From CAYOLL01 sp964404765 [NCBI: uncultured Gemmatimonadota bacterium] (GTDB taxonomy: Bacteria; 4572-55): 15,314 nt of DNA. The stretch is taken from contig CAYOLL010000144.1 of the NCBI GenBank assembly GCA_964404765.1, forward strand, positions 1 through 15,314. The letters are read 5' to 3'. Positions 15,126 to 15,314 of this stretch are shown here, piece by piece (positions within the stretch are counted from its first letter, which is position 1; every line of letters begins with the position of its first letter). Made by a program: the position numbers and the translations under genes. Under the pieces are notes generated by a model. That model did not search any database, was not told the DNA's origin, and saw only the letters and a list, made by a program, of their open reading frames with translations.

Positions 15126-15239
15126 CGTAATTTCTCAAAAAGTGTTGGCAAATCAAACCTTGCGAAGGCTTTGGTGTACAACTTCATCATATTTGCAGAA
15201 AAGCCTTCGCAAGGTTACCAATAGTTATTGAGAAATTAC
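15126..15239. mobile_element. MITE-like 114-bp palindromic insertion
   Basis: The ends are 12-bp perfect inverted repeats, GTAATTTCTCAA (15127-15138) and TTGAGAAATTAC (15228-15239). A second perfect pair of 17 bp lies inside. It has no coding capacity. Compared with the tail after A1, the sequence is interrupted exactly here and flanked by CCTTTT on both sides, as for a nonautonomous element with a 6-bp target duplication. Boundaries may shift by a base or two because the target is a T run. A transposase would have to be supplied elsewhere. Confidence 0.7.
15156..15216. repeat. Inner inverted repeat of the palindromic element
   Basis: AACCTTGCGAAGGCTTT (15156-15172) is perfectly complementary to 15200-15216, with a 27-base loop. 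Each arm also contains a small dyad, CCTT-GCG-AAGG, so the DNA could fold as one long hairpin or several small ones. No T run follows, so a terminator is unlikely. Confidence 0.8.
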
Positions 15240-15245
15240 CCTTTT
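15240..15245. repeat. Right copy of the probable target-site duplication
   Basis: CCTTTT directly right of the element, followed by T and CACCACATCT as in the tail after A1. The remaining bases to 15314 hold no gene that I can see. Confidence 0.6.
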
Positions 15246-15314
15246 TCACCACATCTTAACCTTAACCCAGGTTCCGCGCTGTAGCACTCGGATCCTTATT
15301 TCATGCGGATCGGA

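Noticed and set aside
15126-15239. CRISPR repeat or small RNA reading of the palindromic element
   Set aside because: There is one unit with no spacer periodicity and no promoter or T run. The empty-site comparison explains it better as an insertion.

Overview
The window is dominated by genes for TonB-dependent outer-membrane receptors (TBDRs), so the host is a diderm (Gram-negative) bacterium. Strong AAGGAG-type ribosome binding sites, GC in the mid-50s in the receptor genes, no SusD partners and an XisH/XisI pair fit a lineage near the FCB group, such as KSB1 or Calditrichota. That placement is an inference and the sequence does not prove it. Every gene I can support lies on the + strand.

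Layout. (1) 2-1234: 3' part of a TBDR that begins outside the window. (2) 1284-2026: overlapping xisH and xisI, a nuclease-fold protein and its partner, with lower GC than the receptors. (3) 2097-3122: a lipoprotein nucleoside hydrolase. (4) 3206-5587: a 793-residue TBDR of a different type from the rest. (5) 5588-5736: a terminator-like hairpin and three similar short palindromes. (6) 5737-6189: a 150-residue beta-carbonic-anhydrase-like protein. (7) 6249-15116: four TBDR genes in close succession (spacers of 42-51 bp), alternating between two types (B1, A1, B2, A2), which suggests duplication of a two-receptor cassette. (8) 15117-15314: noncoding sequence carrying a 114-bp MITE-like palindromic element.

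The last four receptors share an almost invariant peptide, MSSEEAEISFFELE (MSDEEAEISFFELE in A1), directly after the signal peptide and ahead of the plug. The first receptor has a type-B C-terminus and would probably carry it too, but its N-terminus is outside the window. The two A-type receptors have VHLASG where a TonB box with VTA would be expected.

The best-supported single event is the insertion after 15116. The noncoding tail after A1 (from 10671) supplies an uninterrupted copy of the same tail. Comparison gives an insert at 15126-15239 flanked by a 6-bp direct repeat, CCTTTT.

Working together: the receptors would import scarce ligands across the outer membrane using TonB-ExbB-ExbD, which must be encoded elsewhere. 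The lipoprotein nucleoside hydrolase and the carbonic-anhydrase-like protein are neighbours that may process or sense a ligand, but nothing in the sequence proves the link. No ligand can be assigned to any receptor.
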